The translations under genes and the position numbers were made by a program. From contig CM062805.1 of assembly GCA_031772625.1 (NCBI GenBank), positions 804,979,100 through 805,043,099 of the forward strand: a stretch of DNA of 64,000 nucleotides, read 5' to 3'. Shown here piece after piece: positions 23,078-35,109 of the stretch. The first letter of the stretch is position 1. The number at the start of each line of letters is the position of its first letter. The stretch is from Pinus tabuliformis (Eukaryota; Streptophyta; Pinopsida; Pinales; Pinaceae). The notes under the pieces were generated by a model. That model was not told where the DNA came from. It made no database searches and saw only the letters and a list, made by a program, of their open reading frames with translations.

Positions 23078-24151
23078 GTCATTGTTGGAGGCCTACCTCA
23101 AACCGGTGGTTGATGAAGTTCCGTTGCACTACTCCAGCTTCCGCTTCCTTCTCATCAATGAGTGATTAACCTGAAACAATACAAAGGAAAAGCAACAAAG
23201 CACGTAACCAGGAAACAACAATGATATATTTACTCACAAATTCAAGAATTCATGAGCTATAAAGTAAATTACATACAAGACATAGGAAAACATCATTGAA
23301 TGTATTAATAATGAATTAAGAGCAAGCTTACAACCTAGTCTTGATGTCACAAGCCTTCTCAGAGGGTCCAGCTAGTATGTTTCTCAAGCATTCACTCTTC
23401 AAGGATGAATCTCCCAACATACAATGTCTCTCTCTCACTCATAAGCTTTAACACAAAGTTAAGGGCACTCCACAACCTTCCAAAAGCTATCAACAATCCC
23501 ACACTTGTCATACCCACACCAACTATCTATCAAACTCAAAAACAGTAGTAGCACTGCCCAACCAAAAGAACTACTAACTAGCTGAAAAAGCTAGCCGATC
23601 ATAGCAATGGTGAGTGATTTAATAGGAGAAGGAGTCTCCATGAAATGTGGAAGGAGGAGCTCATCCTCAAGGAAGGTAGTAGAAATTATGGAACTACCAT
23701 GCCAGGAGGGGAAGGGTGACCCAAACTATGCCAACAACTAGGTCTAGAGACATCCAGAAGGCTGACTGTTGAAACGAATTCACCCAATCTGGATCTTCGT
23801 GGGCCGTAAACTAATTCTTCGCAATGGAATTGCGAGGAGACGATGCACGTAGACCCATCATTGCTAGATACAACTCATAACCTCATGCTGGGTCTAGAAA
23901 TCTGACCGTCACAGGAAACAGATGTACACCTGTGACGGAGTCACGACGAGATTGTTATGGACATGGGAAAATCACGTATATTAAGGTTTGAATCACGATG
24001 AGGTAGAAACTTAGGGAGTGAGGGTCAATTTGCAGCAACAGGGAAAATTTGCTTAATCTTCATACATCAGTGGGAAGATATGAACATGTTTATTTGACAC
24101 ATGACACAACAGAAGACGGAAATGAGCACAGTGACAAATTACTATGTAACG
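23078..24151 (-). repeat. LTR-A lacking one edge (3' LTR of E3)
   Basis: It begins inside the LTR at GTCATTGTTGGAGGCC (compare 1697 onward) and ends GTAACG next to GATGCCCCCC, the decayed polypurine tract of E3. The missing part is about the first 110 bp. Confidence 0.8.
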
Positions 24152-25079
24152 GATGCCCCCCAAGCTTCAATAAACACTTTCCTACATCAAATGACAAAGG
24201 TATCATCACAGCCATCCATGAAGACTCATATATGTAATCACGAACCAATCCACGTAGCCCGAACATATGTAATCTTAGTTTGGGGTCTTGAAACCCAACC
24301 AATCAGAGTACAAATCCTATCATGTGAATAGATGTGCTGAAGTAAAACATGATAGAAAGTCGCTTGATTACTGGTCAGTGATGAAAACCATTAACAAGCA
24401 CGAGAGAAACCATCAATAATGCCAATGGCTCTCAAGGTACTGTCCAGTACAATCCACTAAGTGTGAAAAATAAGCTGAAGTCGAACACTTATGGAATCAC
24501 CCAATCGAAGACCAATGAGGAAAGTCTATCGTCGGGTGCAAAGAACTTGCCATTGAGGCATGCAAGTTCCAAGGTACTGAAAGAGATCTCTAGATAAATC
24601 TCCTAGATAAGGAGTTGGTGTCGACAGGAGACGATCTGTCATAGGAGGGCCATGATGTTTCCCCCGTCAACGACACGAGATAAGGAACAAGTGGTAGATG
24701 GTGAAACATAATATCAGAGGAGGAGGTAAGGATGTGAACTACAGAAGGATTATACTCTTGAACATATCAGCGACACGACTCCGGAATGTGGTAGCATTTT
24801 AGTACCAAGGGATCAGAGGCTCAATGGAGGCAACACGGATTAGATGGAATGGGGAAAAATGGCAACCCAGAACCCTGGAAGGCCAACTGATGATGTGGAT
24901 ATCGCAACCCGATAAGAAGCAAAAGTGTCAATGTTTAAGAGTGACTAGCTGCCGCACGTAACCAATGACGACTTCCAAATTTTTCCCCCACCATTGCTGG
25001 TGAGTACCCCAATTATTTTTGGAAACAAGCTCGAAAGGGATAACATATGCTTGTAATATAAGTTCTACCTTTGGTCAAA

Positions 25080-25610
25080 TCCAACCTAGTAATAGTTTAA
25101 CAAGTCCTAGGGAGGAGAAGCTCGAGTCTCGTCATGGTGATGAGTCCAATGTCATTAGGGTTTAACAAGTCTGACATAGGTAAAACTCGGAGTCTTTTTC
25201 ATGTGTAGAGATTTTGAAAATGACACAAAAAAGAAAACTCTAGGGGGGTCCTTTTTCGTATATTTGTGTACCTCGAGCCCGAAAAAGTATAAAATAATAC
25301 TTGAGAGAATCGCTTGACCATTACGATCAAGGAGTACTTTTCGTAATTAGTGACCTCGATCCGAAAGAGTAGAAAAGTGATCGAAGACATGTCATTTTGT
25401 GACCAATATCGAACTTGAAATGACAAAAGTCCGGTGATCTTTTCATGTTTATGCGGTCAGAAAAGAACTGAAAGTGGACTGCCTTTTTTATTCTATTTAA
25501 CGAGTCAAAAAGGAAAAAACTTGGCAATATTTTCATCTTTTACGAGTTAGAAAAGAGCTTAAAAGGAGACTCGTCCTAGAGGAACAAGTGGTATAAATGG
25601 TAACAACTGG
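25080..25610. repeat. 3' stem-loop array of E3
   Basis: Same design as E1 3860-4570. It includes TCTTTTTCATG...GAAAATGA at about 25192-25223 (decayed), CCTTTTTCG...CGAAAAAG near 25249-25290, and CTTTTCATG...AGAAAAG near 25440-25466. Confidence 0.7.
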
Positions 25611-26089
25611 TTCTGACAATGGTGGAACTGCTCAAAACATGTAATGGTCAAGAGGCTGGCTAATAAAACCATTCATTGTTGTTGTTCCTCAGGAAAGGAA
25701 AAACAACCAAGTGAAAGCATATGATCGGCCAAAGAGATGGTGGCGATGGAATGAAACAACCAAGGCTCATCTAGCAGAATTTAGCGGATAAAAATGGAAA
25801 TCATAAGATGTAAATCGGGTATGGTTTTATTTTTACACAAGCTTGAACCATGGAGAACTCTGCTTGGATTCGGTTTCATGTTTACACAAGCTTGAAATGA
25901 AAAAATATGCTTGTTATGAGTTCGCATGCCCCGAGCATAACGACACAAATCGAGGTACATGCCCCCCAAGCTTCATTGCATTCAACGAGGTGGATGGAAT
26001 GAAGGTTCACTTTCGAGATCTTGGAAAGAATCCACTCAGATTTTACGAGATCGTAATCAAAGACTCGATTTGGAAAATGGAGTTGTTTC

Positions 26090-26570
26090 ATTTTTTAATG
26101 AGGTTGACACAGTAAAAGAACTATCCTCATAACCCTGTTTTATTTTTTAACGAGGTTGACACAAGATCAAGAACTTTCCTCAACACTCCTTATTTAATTT
26201 TTTAATGAGGTCGACACAATATTAGGAACTATGCTCGTGACTCCTTGTTTCATTTTTTAACGAGCTTGACAGAAGATCAAGAACTATGCTCGTGACTCCT
26301 TGTTTCATTTTTTAACGAGCTTGACACAAGATAAGAACTATTCTCCACACCCCTTGTTTCATTTTTTAATGAGATTGACACAAGATCAAACTATCCTCGG
26401 GACTCCTTGTTTCATTTTTTAACGAGCTTGACACAAGATTAGGAACTATGTTCGTGACTCCTTGTTTCATTTTTTAATGAGCTTGACACAAGATAAGAAC
26501 TATGCTCCAAACCCCTTGTTTCATTTTTTAATGAGGTTGACACAAGATCAAACTATCCTTGGGACTCTTG
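26090..26570. repeat. Expanded tandem TTGACAC hairpin array (E3)
   Basis: About nine units of 50-60 bp. Each unit ends in complementary bases that switch together: GAGG with CCTC (26100-26128), CGAGC with GCTCG (26261-26292). Some units are unpaired or weak. The loop core TTGACACAAGAT...GAACTAT is constant, as is the spacer CTTGTTTCATTTTTTAA. Confidence 0.75.
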
Positions 26571-26571
26571 T

Positions 26572-28307
26572 TCATAGGCCATATGAGAACATGGCTCCCA
26601 AGAGGTCTTCGTAGGATGGAAGAAATGCACTCTGGGAGGAAGACATGTCATGAGGCACCAATGACAGATTAGGTTCCAATGCCCCCAATACACGATGTAC
26701 GAGACCATCTGCATGATCATCAGCAGAGGCGGAAATGGAACGGGTAGCCACATAATTGACATGTGGCAAAGAAGGTACTGCTTGGGGATAAGAACCGATG
26801 GGGGATGATGGCGGTACATGCGGCACTGGGTGACTAAAGAATGAAAATTGATCGATAGTCACCATTCTTCCATCGTGCAGAAAACAAGCCACATGAAAAA
26901 GTGAAGAAACGAGGGGCCCCATGGAATAAATATAATCATGGCCAAGGAGAAGACTAAAATCTAAATGCCTTGGACAACCATTACATCTATATAGATGGTT
27001 TTACCTCCCATAGTAATAGGAAACTTTGGAAGGATCCCCAAAGGTCGGCTGGTTCCTCCATCAAATGCGAATAGATTCTTCGCGACCGACACAAGCTGCG
27101 GGGAGCCCAAAGCTTGCCAAGTAGTGAAAGGCATGAGGCTAACTGATGCACCCTCATCCAAAACAGTGCCAAGTATTGCCTTATCATAGGCATGTATGGT
27201 AATCTGGAAAGGCATGTAGGATGGAAGGCAAAATGCAGTCAAATGACTCCAGTCGAAGGAAACGACTGAACTACTTGGTGGGGGTATCATATGATTTCCC
27301 CCATGCTCTATAGGAACCAAAGAAGGAATCTCTTGATTAGCGAGGATAGGAGGATCATTCTTGGACTTAGGAGAATCTGATGAGATGAGAAGAACATGAG
27401 CAGTAGAATCATGACACTCTTCCAGAACAGAGTGGACCACTAGTGGTGAATCCAAGTTGACACTCTTTCTGACCAATGGTTGGTCAAGAACTAGCTGAGC
27501 ACAGCCAGGTTTGGGAAGAGAAGGATGGAAAAGAGAAGAATCTAAGTTAATCTCTTTGTCAACTGGGAGAGGTTTTGAAGAGAGCCTCTGATAACCAACT
27601 GGAAGTTGAGGTGAATACGTAGTAAGACTTTCCAAAACGGCGGAAGCTTTATCCTTGAGCGGACAAAGGTGAAGGGGATGGTTGCCTTCACACAGTCTAC
27701 AGGGGAATCGAATATTCCCTTTCTTCTTACCATTGCCAGTCTATAGGGTAGCATCGTCATGAGCTTCATAGGATGATGAGGGATGACCCAGATCATGAGA
27801 CCAAACTTCTAATATCCTCGGAATAGCAGGAAAATCACGAAGAAGATGGTCATACTTGCACAATTTACAAGGAAAATTAACCTTCCACAGAGGAGTAGAA
27901 GGTGTCATGACCGTTGACATACTTGGGACATGAGCTAGATGGGTGGTTGGATGCTTATCCAACTTCTTCTTCTTCATCTTCCTCTTCTTCTTCTTATCCT
28001 CCCAGTCACTAGATGTAGAACTTTCACCAAGCGAAGGAGGAGAGGAGGAGGAAGAAACAGGGGAAGAAGGTGTAGGCTCAACCTTGGAATCATTGTGTCA
28101 TGGTTCAGATGAAGGAGACGATGGAACAGGAGTCATGATGCTCGGGACCACCGAGGTTGAAAACAACCAAACGGCCAGACTGATGGTTAACCCAAGCAAA
28201 GACAATGTTGCCATGTACGAAGCACCGACATTTTCAAAAGGTGGAAATGGACCAGGATTTCCATACGGGGGAGGAACTTGGCCGGTAGACTTAGGGGGTG
28301 TTGCCAT
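26572..28307 (-). pseudogene. E3 mini-polyprotein: membrane-like segment, zinc knuckles, protease
   Basis: The start at 28307 reads MATPPKSTG and is followed by a proline-rich stretch and a hydrophobic run (ATLSLLGLTISLAVWLFS, about 28220-28165) that could span a membrane. A Ser/Pro part and a Lys-rich segment come next. One zinc knuckle CKLCKYDH is followed by a damaged second. A linker leads to the protease with LDEGASVSLMP near 27160-27130. The frame is broken by stops (about 28098, 27741), and the protease C-terminal half lies in another frame after a one-base change near 26961. It is homologous to E1 5190-6937. No capsid domain is present. About 575 codons in all. Confidence 0.7.
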
Positions 28308-28389
28308 CAGGAATGAGCCTGAAAACCACTCTTATCACAACCAAGAACTGTTACTAGGAATATTTCATGGGCAATAAATTTTATGACAC

Positions 28390-30054
28390 AGGAACAAAAC
28401 TTGACCTTTTCATGTTTCAAGGGTCGAGAAAATGACAAAAAGTTGACTCTATCTCTTTTGAGGTTTAATGAGCCTGAAAGGACAAGTGCTTAGATGGACC
28501 TTTTCTTTTAAGGAGTTCAAAAAGGAATGAAAGTGACTAATTTGGAGAACTAGGCAAAAGGTTTACCAAACAACCCGTAAAACTGCATATACACCTTGGC
28601 GATCATATGAAAACCAAGGACTTTCTGTACGGTAGTCAATCTTCCCGAATGTTGTGTTCGGTGCATTACGATTTGCAAGGTGGCAGATACGGCTTCCTAA
28701 GGATATATGATGATAACCTATTGGGGTCTCCCAACATATACTCGATGGTACTGGGAGCGCAAGTCCATACTAGCAGCTATTGAGTCACAGAAGGAGGAAT
28801 CGCCCAACCTTAAGTGAGAGCAATAATGACTAGGTTTAACGACGTTGGAGCACATCTCTAGCCTAGACCTCTAAATAATGTGCATTATGTTCCAATGCGT
28901 TGTTAGGTTCATTCAGTTCATTTTAGAGTTTATCTTGAATTATGTTTCAATTTCCAGGCCTTACCATATGTATATCAAAACCTAGGATGAAACTAGAACG
29001 AATAAAGCATCTTTCACTTTGATGAACTCCTACTTACAGAAGGGTAGAGAGATCATTCCCAAACCAACAAAAAAACCAAGATCAGCAAATGTAGTCACTC
29101 AAAAGACACAATGTATAAACACATCAATCCATATGGTGCATTGATACTACTAATAAGAGATTTAAAATTTTCCTTCTAATTTTTCAAACATGAAAACTTG
29201 GAATGCAAAAATGTACTTTCACTTTCACATACTAATGAATGAAATCTTTTGATTTTGATAGCTTTGAATTCTAAAGAAACAAACAAACAAGCGTGAAACC
29301 AATGGACCCAAACAATTGTAATCTATGTCTGGCAGTGAAACAACCAAATCAATATGAAAATCAGTTCAATAAATAACACTAAAAAACAATCAGAAAGAAA
29401 CAAGCAATGGAAAAACCTCAAGCAAACCAACAGGAGGGTTGCGGATGAATCTTGGATAGACAAGTAACCAAGCCAAAGAATTCAAAACTTGAAAAACCAG
29501 GTCACAAAGCCAAAAAATATAAGATTCACCTCAACGAAACCAAAAAGTAAGCACCTTAACTAAAAGAAATTAAAACAAACTAATAAATAAGAGAAGGGAA
29601 ACAAAGGATTAACCTGACTGATGAAATCAGAAGGTAGAATTGAGAAAAAAAATTCTACAGGAATTGTCACAGACATAACACAAGCAACTAGTGTCGATCA
29701 GACACTAGCCATAGCAACAGAGTGACGTCGTAACGAAAGTACACACCTTCCACGCAATGGACTGATTTCGGGAATCGTTGCGACTGTGTGACAGGATTCA
29801 GCAACGCACAGACTTCCAAAATAGAAACAACGTGACGTCGGCGCAACTGTTTAATTTTTTTCAGTGACGAACTTAAAAAAAATGAAAGGTAGATGAAAAC
29901 TCCCAAACAAAGACCAGTCTATCCTTACAGGCAATAAAGGGATTTCTCAAATTGACCCAGGTAACCCAAAAGACTGATGGTTCAATCCCAAAATCCAAAA
30001 GACATTAACTCAAAATCAAGCAAAAGAAAACAACAGAAAAACATAGGATGGATT
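28390..30054 (-). other. Leader of E3
   Basis: It is untranslated and colinear with the E1 leader, with stem-loops of the CCTTTTCATG...GAAAAGG-type near 28400-28540. I see no genes. Confidence 0.65.
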
Positions 30055-30071
30055 CCCCAGTGGAGTCGCCA
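30055..30071 (-). other. Primer-binding site of E3
   Basis: The plus strand reads CCCCAGTGGAGTCGCCA, three bases from the LTR start TGTGATGCAGG at 30075. Confidence 0.8.
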
Positions 30072-30074
30072 ACT

Positions 30075-31270
30075 TGTGATGCAGGAAAGTGTTCCCTCTG
30101 TGGACAGAGGCAACCCCTCTAGCCCTAGAGTGGGTCTAGTCACAGTAAAGATAGATCAACAATTGATTTCCTTAAACAGTCATAGTTGGAGGCCTACCTC
30201 AAACTGGTGGTCGATTAAGTTCTGTTGCACTACTCCAGCTTCCGCTTCCTCAATGAGTGATTAGCCTAAAACAATACAAACGAAAAACAACAAAGCAAGT
30301 AACTGGGAAACAAAAATGATATATTTACTCATAAAGTCAAGAAGTCATGAGCTATCAAGTAAATTACATACAAGACATAGGAAAACATCATTGATTGTAT
30401 TAATAATGAATCAAGAGAAAGCTTACAACCAAGTCTTGACATCGCAAGCCTTCTTAGACGACCCAACCAGTATGTTTCTCAAGCATTCACTCTTCAAGGA
30501 TAAATCTCCCAACATGCAATGTCTCTCTCTCACTCATAAGTTTTATCACAAAGTTAAGGGCACTCCACAACCTTCCACAAGCTATCAACAATCCAACACT
30601 TGTCACACCCACACCAGTTATCTATCAACCTCAAAAGAACTAGCAGCACTGCCCAACCAAAGGAACTACTAACTAGTAACTAGCAAAAACTAGTAACTAG
30701 TTAAAAACGCTAGCCGATTAGAGAAATGGTGAGTGATTTAATAGGAGAAGGAGTCTCCATGAAATGTGGAAGGAGGAGCTCATCCTCAAGGAAGGTAGCA
30801 CAAATTATGGAACTACCATGCTAGGAGGGGAAGGGCGACCCAAACTATGCCAACAACTAGGTTTGGAGACATCCAAAAGGCAAACTGTTGAAATGAATTC
30901 GCCCAATTTGGATCGTCGCAGGCTGTAAACTAATTCTTTGTGATGGCATCGCGAGGAGACGATGCACATGGACCCATCGTCACTAGATACAACTCATAAC
31001 CTGCACCAGGTATAGAAATATGACCGTCGCGGGAAATAGATGTACACCTATGACAGAATCATGATGAGACCATTATGGACATGGGAACGTCACGTATATT
31101 AAGGTTTTACTCACGACGAGGCATAAACTTAGGGAATGTATGTCAATTTGCAGTAGCAAAGAGAATTTTCTTAAACTTCTTACATCATTGGGAAGGTATG
31201 AACATGTTTATTTGACTCATGACACAATAGAAGGACTGAAATGAGGACAGTGACAAATTACTGTGTAACA
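30075..31270 (-). repeat. LTR-A, 5' LTR of E3
   Basis: It runs from TGTGATGCAGG to GTGTAACA, about 1196 bp. A short local duplication of ACTAGTAACTAG-type sequence lies near 30668-30700. It is followed by a 34-bp scrap containing another LTR start (ATGCAGGAAAGTGTTCCC, 31287-31304) that is joined to rDNA. Confidence 0.8.
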
Positions 31271-31304
31271 AAGGTATCTGTTACAAATGCAGGAAAGTGT
31301 TCCC

Positions 31305-31691
31305 CTTAACTGGAGGTTCCCCTTCATGGTTAGCTATTTAGAGGGACTATGGTTGTTTAGTCCATGGAAGTTTGAGGAAATAACAGGTCTGTGATGCCCT
31401 TAGATGTTTTGGGCCGCACACGCACAACACTGATGTAGCCAACGCGTTTTTCTTCTTGGTTCGAGAGGATCGGGAAATCTTCTCAAATTGCATCGTGATG
31501 GCGATAGACCATTGCAATTATTGGTATTCAAAAAGGAATTCCTAGTAAGTGCATGTCATCACCTCATGTTGACTACTTCCCTACCCTTTGTACACATTGC
31601 CCATCGCTCCTACCGATTGAATGATCCGGTGAAGTGTTTAGATTGTGTCGACGATGGTGGTTCACCACTGTCGACGTCATGAGAAGTTCAT

Positions 31692-31722
<31 letters not shown>

Positions 31723-31762
31723 ATAACAAGGTTACCATAGGTGAACCTATGGTAGGATCATT
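31305..31762 (+). rRNA. 18S rRNA, 3'-terminal fragment, decayed
   Basis: It contains landmarks of the 18S 3' end: TTAGAGGGACTATGG, AATAACAGGTCTGTGATGCCC, TTTGTACACATTGCCC and the terminal GGATCATTG. Only about the last quarter is present. Many substitutions at conserved sites are C-to-T or G-to-A (for example GTAGGTGAACCTATGG for the usual GTAGGTGAACCTGCGG), so this is a pseudogene-like copy. The left end is fused to an LTR scrap. Confidence 0.92.
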
Positions 31763-34699
31763 GATAGCAGGGGTTTTCTTTTTTGGTTTGGGTTGGTTGG
31801 GTTTCGATTGCAATGTGGGACTGTGTGGTGTGTCTCTAGGGGAGTGGGTTTGGTGTTTGGCGGGAACATTGTTGGTTGCTTGTCTTGTGGTAACGCTTTT
31901 TTTTTCGTGTGTGTGCCTGCAAGCCATGCTTGTGCTTGTCCCACCCATCCTTTGTTTTTCTTTCCCCCAATGTGTTTCTGTAGGGGGTTCGGAAGCTTGT
32001 TTCTTGGGAGCCCTTCCGACGATCTGTTCGGCCAGGCATGGTTGCTGCAGTTGAGGTGCTTGGGAAATATGATGGATAAATTTAGACTCATTTGTAGTGG
32101 TGGTGCTCGGTCTTTTGTTCATTGGAAGGCATGGGCCAAGGGTGCAGGCTTCCATAGTTGGTTCTCTCGAAAAGGCGGTGGTGGTTGATGTGTTGCTTGG
32201 GTGAGCTTTTTTGCTGGTGGTTCGGTCGAGGGAGTGGTTGCGTGCGCGCTTGGTAGCTCAAACCTTCTGTGAGGGGAAATTTTCAGGGTGGGGTCAATAT
32301 GGGATGAATGAAGAGCGGTTCAACTCGTTGGGCTGGCCACCCTAGTCCTCCCGACTGTTCCTCAACATGCCCTCGCGGAAGGGTTGGGTGTCCAAGTAAT
32401 GGAAAACCCCTCCCTTGGTCTGAGCTCCTTCGAGATCACAATTTTCCCCACCGATGGGCACGAGGGTGGCAATCTTATCTCGTGCCTTTGCCGTCGAGGG
32501 AATTCCTCATCCTCTCATGAGCCACTCCCCTTCCAAGGGAAAAAGAAGTAGCAGGTTGTGTCTTTGTTCCTCCCTTAGGATTGTGGGTTTTTTGTGGGAC
32601 TTGGTGATTTCTTTGTTTCGTGGTGTGTGATTTGCGGACATCCCTATATTTAGTGGCCTTGCACCATAGATGTATTTGTGGCCTCGTGGCTTTCTCCATC
32701 ATTGAGTGTCGGCTTGTGACAACTCCTCTTTGGAGTTTGATTCTTGACCCCGTTGACTTTCTCGCTGGAAAGGTTGTTGGGTGTTTTGTACACGGAGGGG
32801 TGCAATAGCAGGGTGGGTTTGTTATTAATAGTCTATTTGTCATTTGAAGCCTTGTGCCGGGTTGGGGGGTTGTTTACCTCTCAGTAACGTGCTCTAGACA
32901 CTGGTCTCATCGTGACCCTAGTCTTTTCTAGTGGTTAAGTTTAGGCTGTGATTTATTTGCTTAGTTGTTTGATTGTTATTTGTTATGCTGTAAGCTAGAA
33001 AGGGTGTTGTGTCATAATGTATGTGGGAGGGTGTGAAGAGGTGGGATGCTTTTTGATTGGGTGCCTTGTTTTATTTCTTTTTGGTTAGTGGATGTCTACT
33101 CGGTGTGTTTTTCAGCTTCTCTTTTTTCTTGGGATCTTTGTTTCTTCGGTGTTATTTTCTTCCCTTCTTCCTTTTTCCCCTAGCTTTATGGAGAAGAGGT
33201 GGGATTGTTGTGGATTGGTGTTTGGGAAGGATGAAAAGTAGTGCGAGTTCCCTGGGTGGCTACCCTAGTCCTTCTCGATCACCATCCCCTATAGTTCCCC
33301 CCTGTTTGGGAAGGCATGGGGTTTGGGAAGCTTGTTCTTTGTTTGATCCTCCCCTTGTGAGCTGGTAGCCATGTTTGATGTCTCTTGCTTTCATGTTGTT
33401 TTCTCCCCTTCTTGCTTTTGGACCCTAGCTTTACGTGGATTGGTGTCTAGGAAGGACAAAAAGTAGTGCGAGTTTTGGGGGTGGCCACCCTATTCCTTCT
33501 CGATCGTCATCCCTTGTAGTTCCCCCTTTTCGAGGAGGCACGAGGTTGGGAAAGCTTGTTCTCTATTTGAGCCTCCCCTTATGAGCCAGTAGACACGCTT
33601 GATATCTCTCTTTCTTTGATGTTTTTTTCTTCCCTTCTTCCTTTTGGCCCCTAGTTTTACGGAGAAAAGGTGGGATTGTTGTGGATTGGTGTTTGGGAAG
33701 TACGAAAAACAATGCGAATTCCCAGGGTGGCCACCCTAGTCCTTCTCAATCATCGTCCCCTACAGTTCCCCCCATTTTTGTGAAGGCACAGGGTTGGGGA
33801 AGCTTGTTCTCTATTTGAATACTCCCCCTGTGAGCCGGTACCCACGGTTGATATCTCACTTTATTTCATGTTGTTTTATTCCCTTCTTCCTTTTGGCCCC
33901 TAGCTTTACAGAGAAAAGGTGGGATTGTTGTGGATTGGTGTTCGGGAAGGACGAAACGTAGTGTGAGTTCCCGAGGTGGCCACCCTAGTCCTTCTCGATC
34001 ATCGTCCCCTATAGTTCCCCCCTTTTTGTGAAGGCACAGGGTTGGGGAAGCTTGTTCTCTGTTTGAAGCCTCCCCTTGTGAGCCGGTAGCCACGGTTGAT
34101 ATCCCTTTCTTTCATGTTGTTTTCTTCCCTTCTTCCTTCTGGCCCCTAGCTTTATGGAGAAAAGGTGGGATTGTTGTGGATTGGTGTTCGGGAAGGATGA
34201 AATGCAGTGCGAGCTCCTGAGGCGACCACCCTAGTCCTTCCCAATCATTTTCCCCTTCAATTCCCCCCTTTTTGTAAAGGCACGGGGCTTGGGAGGCTTG
34301 TGTTTTGTTTGAACCTCCCCTTGTGAGCCGATAGACACCTTTGATCTCTATTTCTTTCAACTTGTTTTCTTCCCTTCTTCCTTTCAGTCCCTAGCTTTAC
34401 GGAGAAAAGGGGGAATTGTTGTGGACTGGTGTTCAGGAAGGATTGAAAGCAGTGTGAGCTCCTGAGGTGGCCACCCTAGTCCTTCTTGATTTCTGTTCCA
34501 TGCATTCCCCCCTTTTTGTGAGGGTGTGGGGCTCGGGGAGATTGTTCTCTATTTGAGCCTCCTCTTGTGAGGGGGGTAGACACCTTTGTTTCTCTTTCTT
34601 TCATGCATTTTTCTTCCTTTCCTCCTTTTGGCCCTTAGCCTTACATTTGTTGTGGGGGGTGCCCCTATTTAGTGTTGTGGTGGATTTTTCAGTAATACA
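31763..34699 (+). other. ITS1, about 2.9 kb, Pinaceae type
   Basis: This is the spacer between the 18S end and 5.8S. Long ITS1 with subrepeats is characteristic of Pinaceae. One isolated core motif GGCCACCCTAGTC lies at 32335-32347, and six more are in tandem further on. Open frames in it are chance. Confidence 0.9.
33060..34640 (+). repeat. Six tandem ITS1 subrepeats
   Basis: Core motifs lie at about 33258, 33483, 33729, 33978, 34224 and 34469, so the period is 225-249 bp. Units share TTTTGGCCCCTAGCTTTACG, GGAGAAAAGGTGGGATTG and a CCTAGTCCTTCTCGATC stretch after the core. The third core reads CCCTATTC and the fifth tandem unit CGACCACCC, so the copies are diverged. Confidence 0.9.
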
Positions 34700-34863
34700 T
34701 GGAAACGACTCTCGGAAACCGATATCTTGGCTATTGTTATGATGAAGAATGTAGAGAAATGCGATACTTAGTGTGAATTGCAGAATCTCATGAATCATCG
34801 AGTTTTTGAACGCAATTTGCGTGCAAGACCTCGGTCGAGGGCACGTCTGTCTGGGCGTTGCAT
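34700..34863 (+). rRNA. 5.8S rRNA, mildly decayed
   Basis: It carries AACGACTCTCGG, GATGAAGAA, GAAATGCGATACTTAGTGTG, TGAATTGCAGAATC and CATCGAGTTTTTGAACGCAA, all 5.8S hallmarks. The length of about 164 nt is normal. Changes at conserved positions (GAAACCGATATCTTGG for GCAACGGATATCTCGG) suggest a non-functional unit. Confidence 0.93.
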
Positions 34864-35109
34864 CCCATTCAAATGCACTCCCTACAATATGTTAGGGAGC
34901 AACAGAGCTGGTCATCCATGCCCAATGCGGTGTGGTTGGCTGAAATACCTCAAGTGATGTTTCGTCGCGTGCGTCGGTGAGCGGTGATCTTGTCCCCTTG
35001 GATGGGCAGTCGGCGTTAGCTGATGCGAGATTTGTGTGGCATCGCTCAAACTTGCTTTGCTCTCTCTTATCCTCCCATTGGGTAGGGAAAATTTAGCTCC
35101 AACTTTGTG
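34864..35109 (+). other. ITS2
   Basis: A spacer of about 246 bp between 5.8S and 26S, a usual conifer length. It is defined by its flanks. Confidence 0.85.

Larger units (their letters stand above)
24152..30074 (-). mobile_element. E3: non-autonomous gypsy-like element, internal region
   Basis: It is colinear with E1. In element order it has a PBS (30055-30071), leader (30054-28390), mini-polyprotein (28307-26572), an enlarged tandem hairpin array (26570-26090), and a 3' non-coding stem-loop region (25610-24160). No RT, RNase H, integrase or capsid was seen. Relative to E1 a block with the ATGG-N6-CCAT array is deleted near 24160-24200, and the tandem hairpin array has expanded from about five to about nine units. 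Confidence 0.75.

Noticed and set aside
31488-31682. Plus-strand frame in 18S
   Set aside because: Ribosomal RNA sequence.
31721-32188. Open frames of 100-144 codons in ITS1 on both strands
   Set aside because: They overlap the ribosomal spacer, have low-complexity G/T composition and show no domain.
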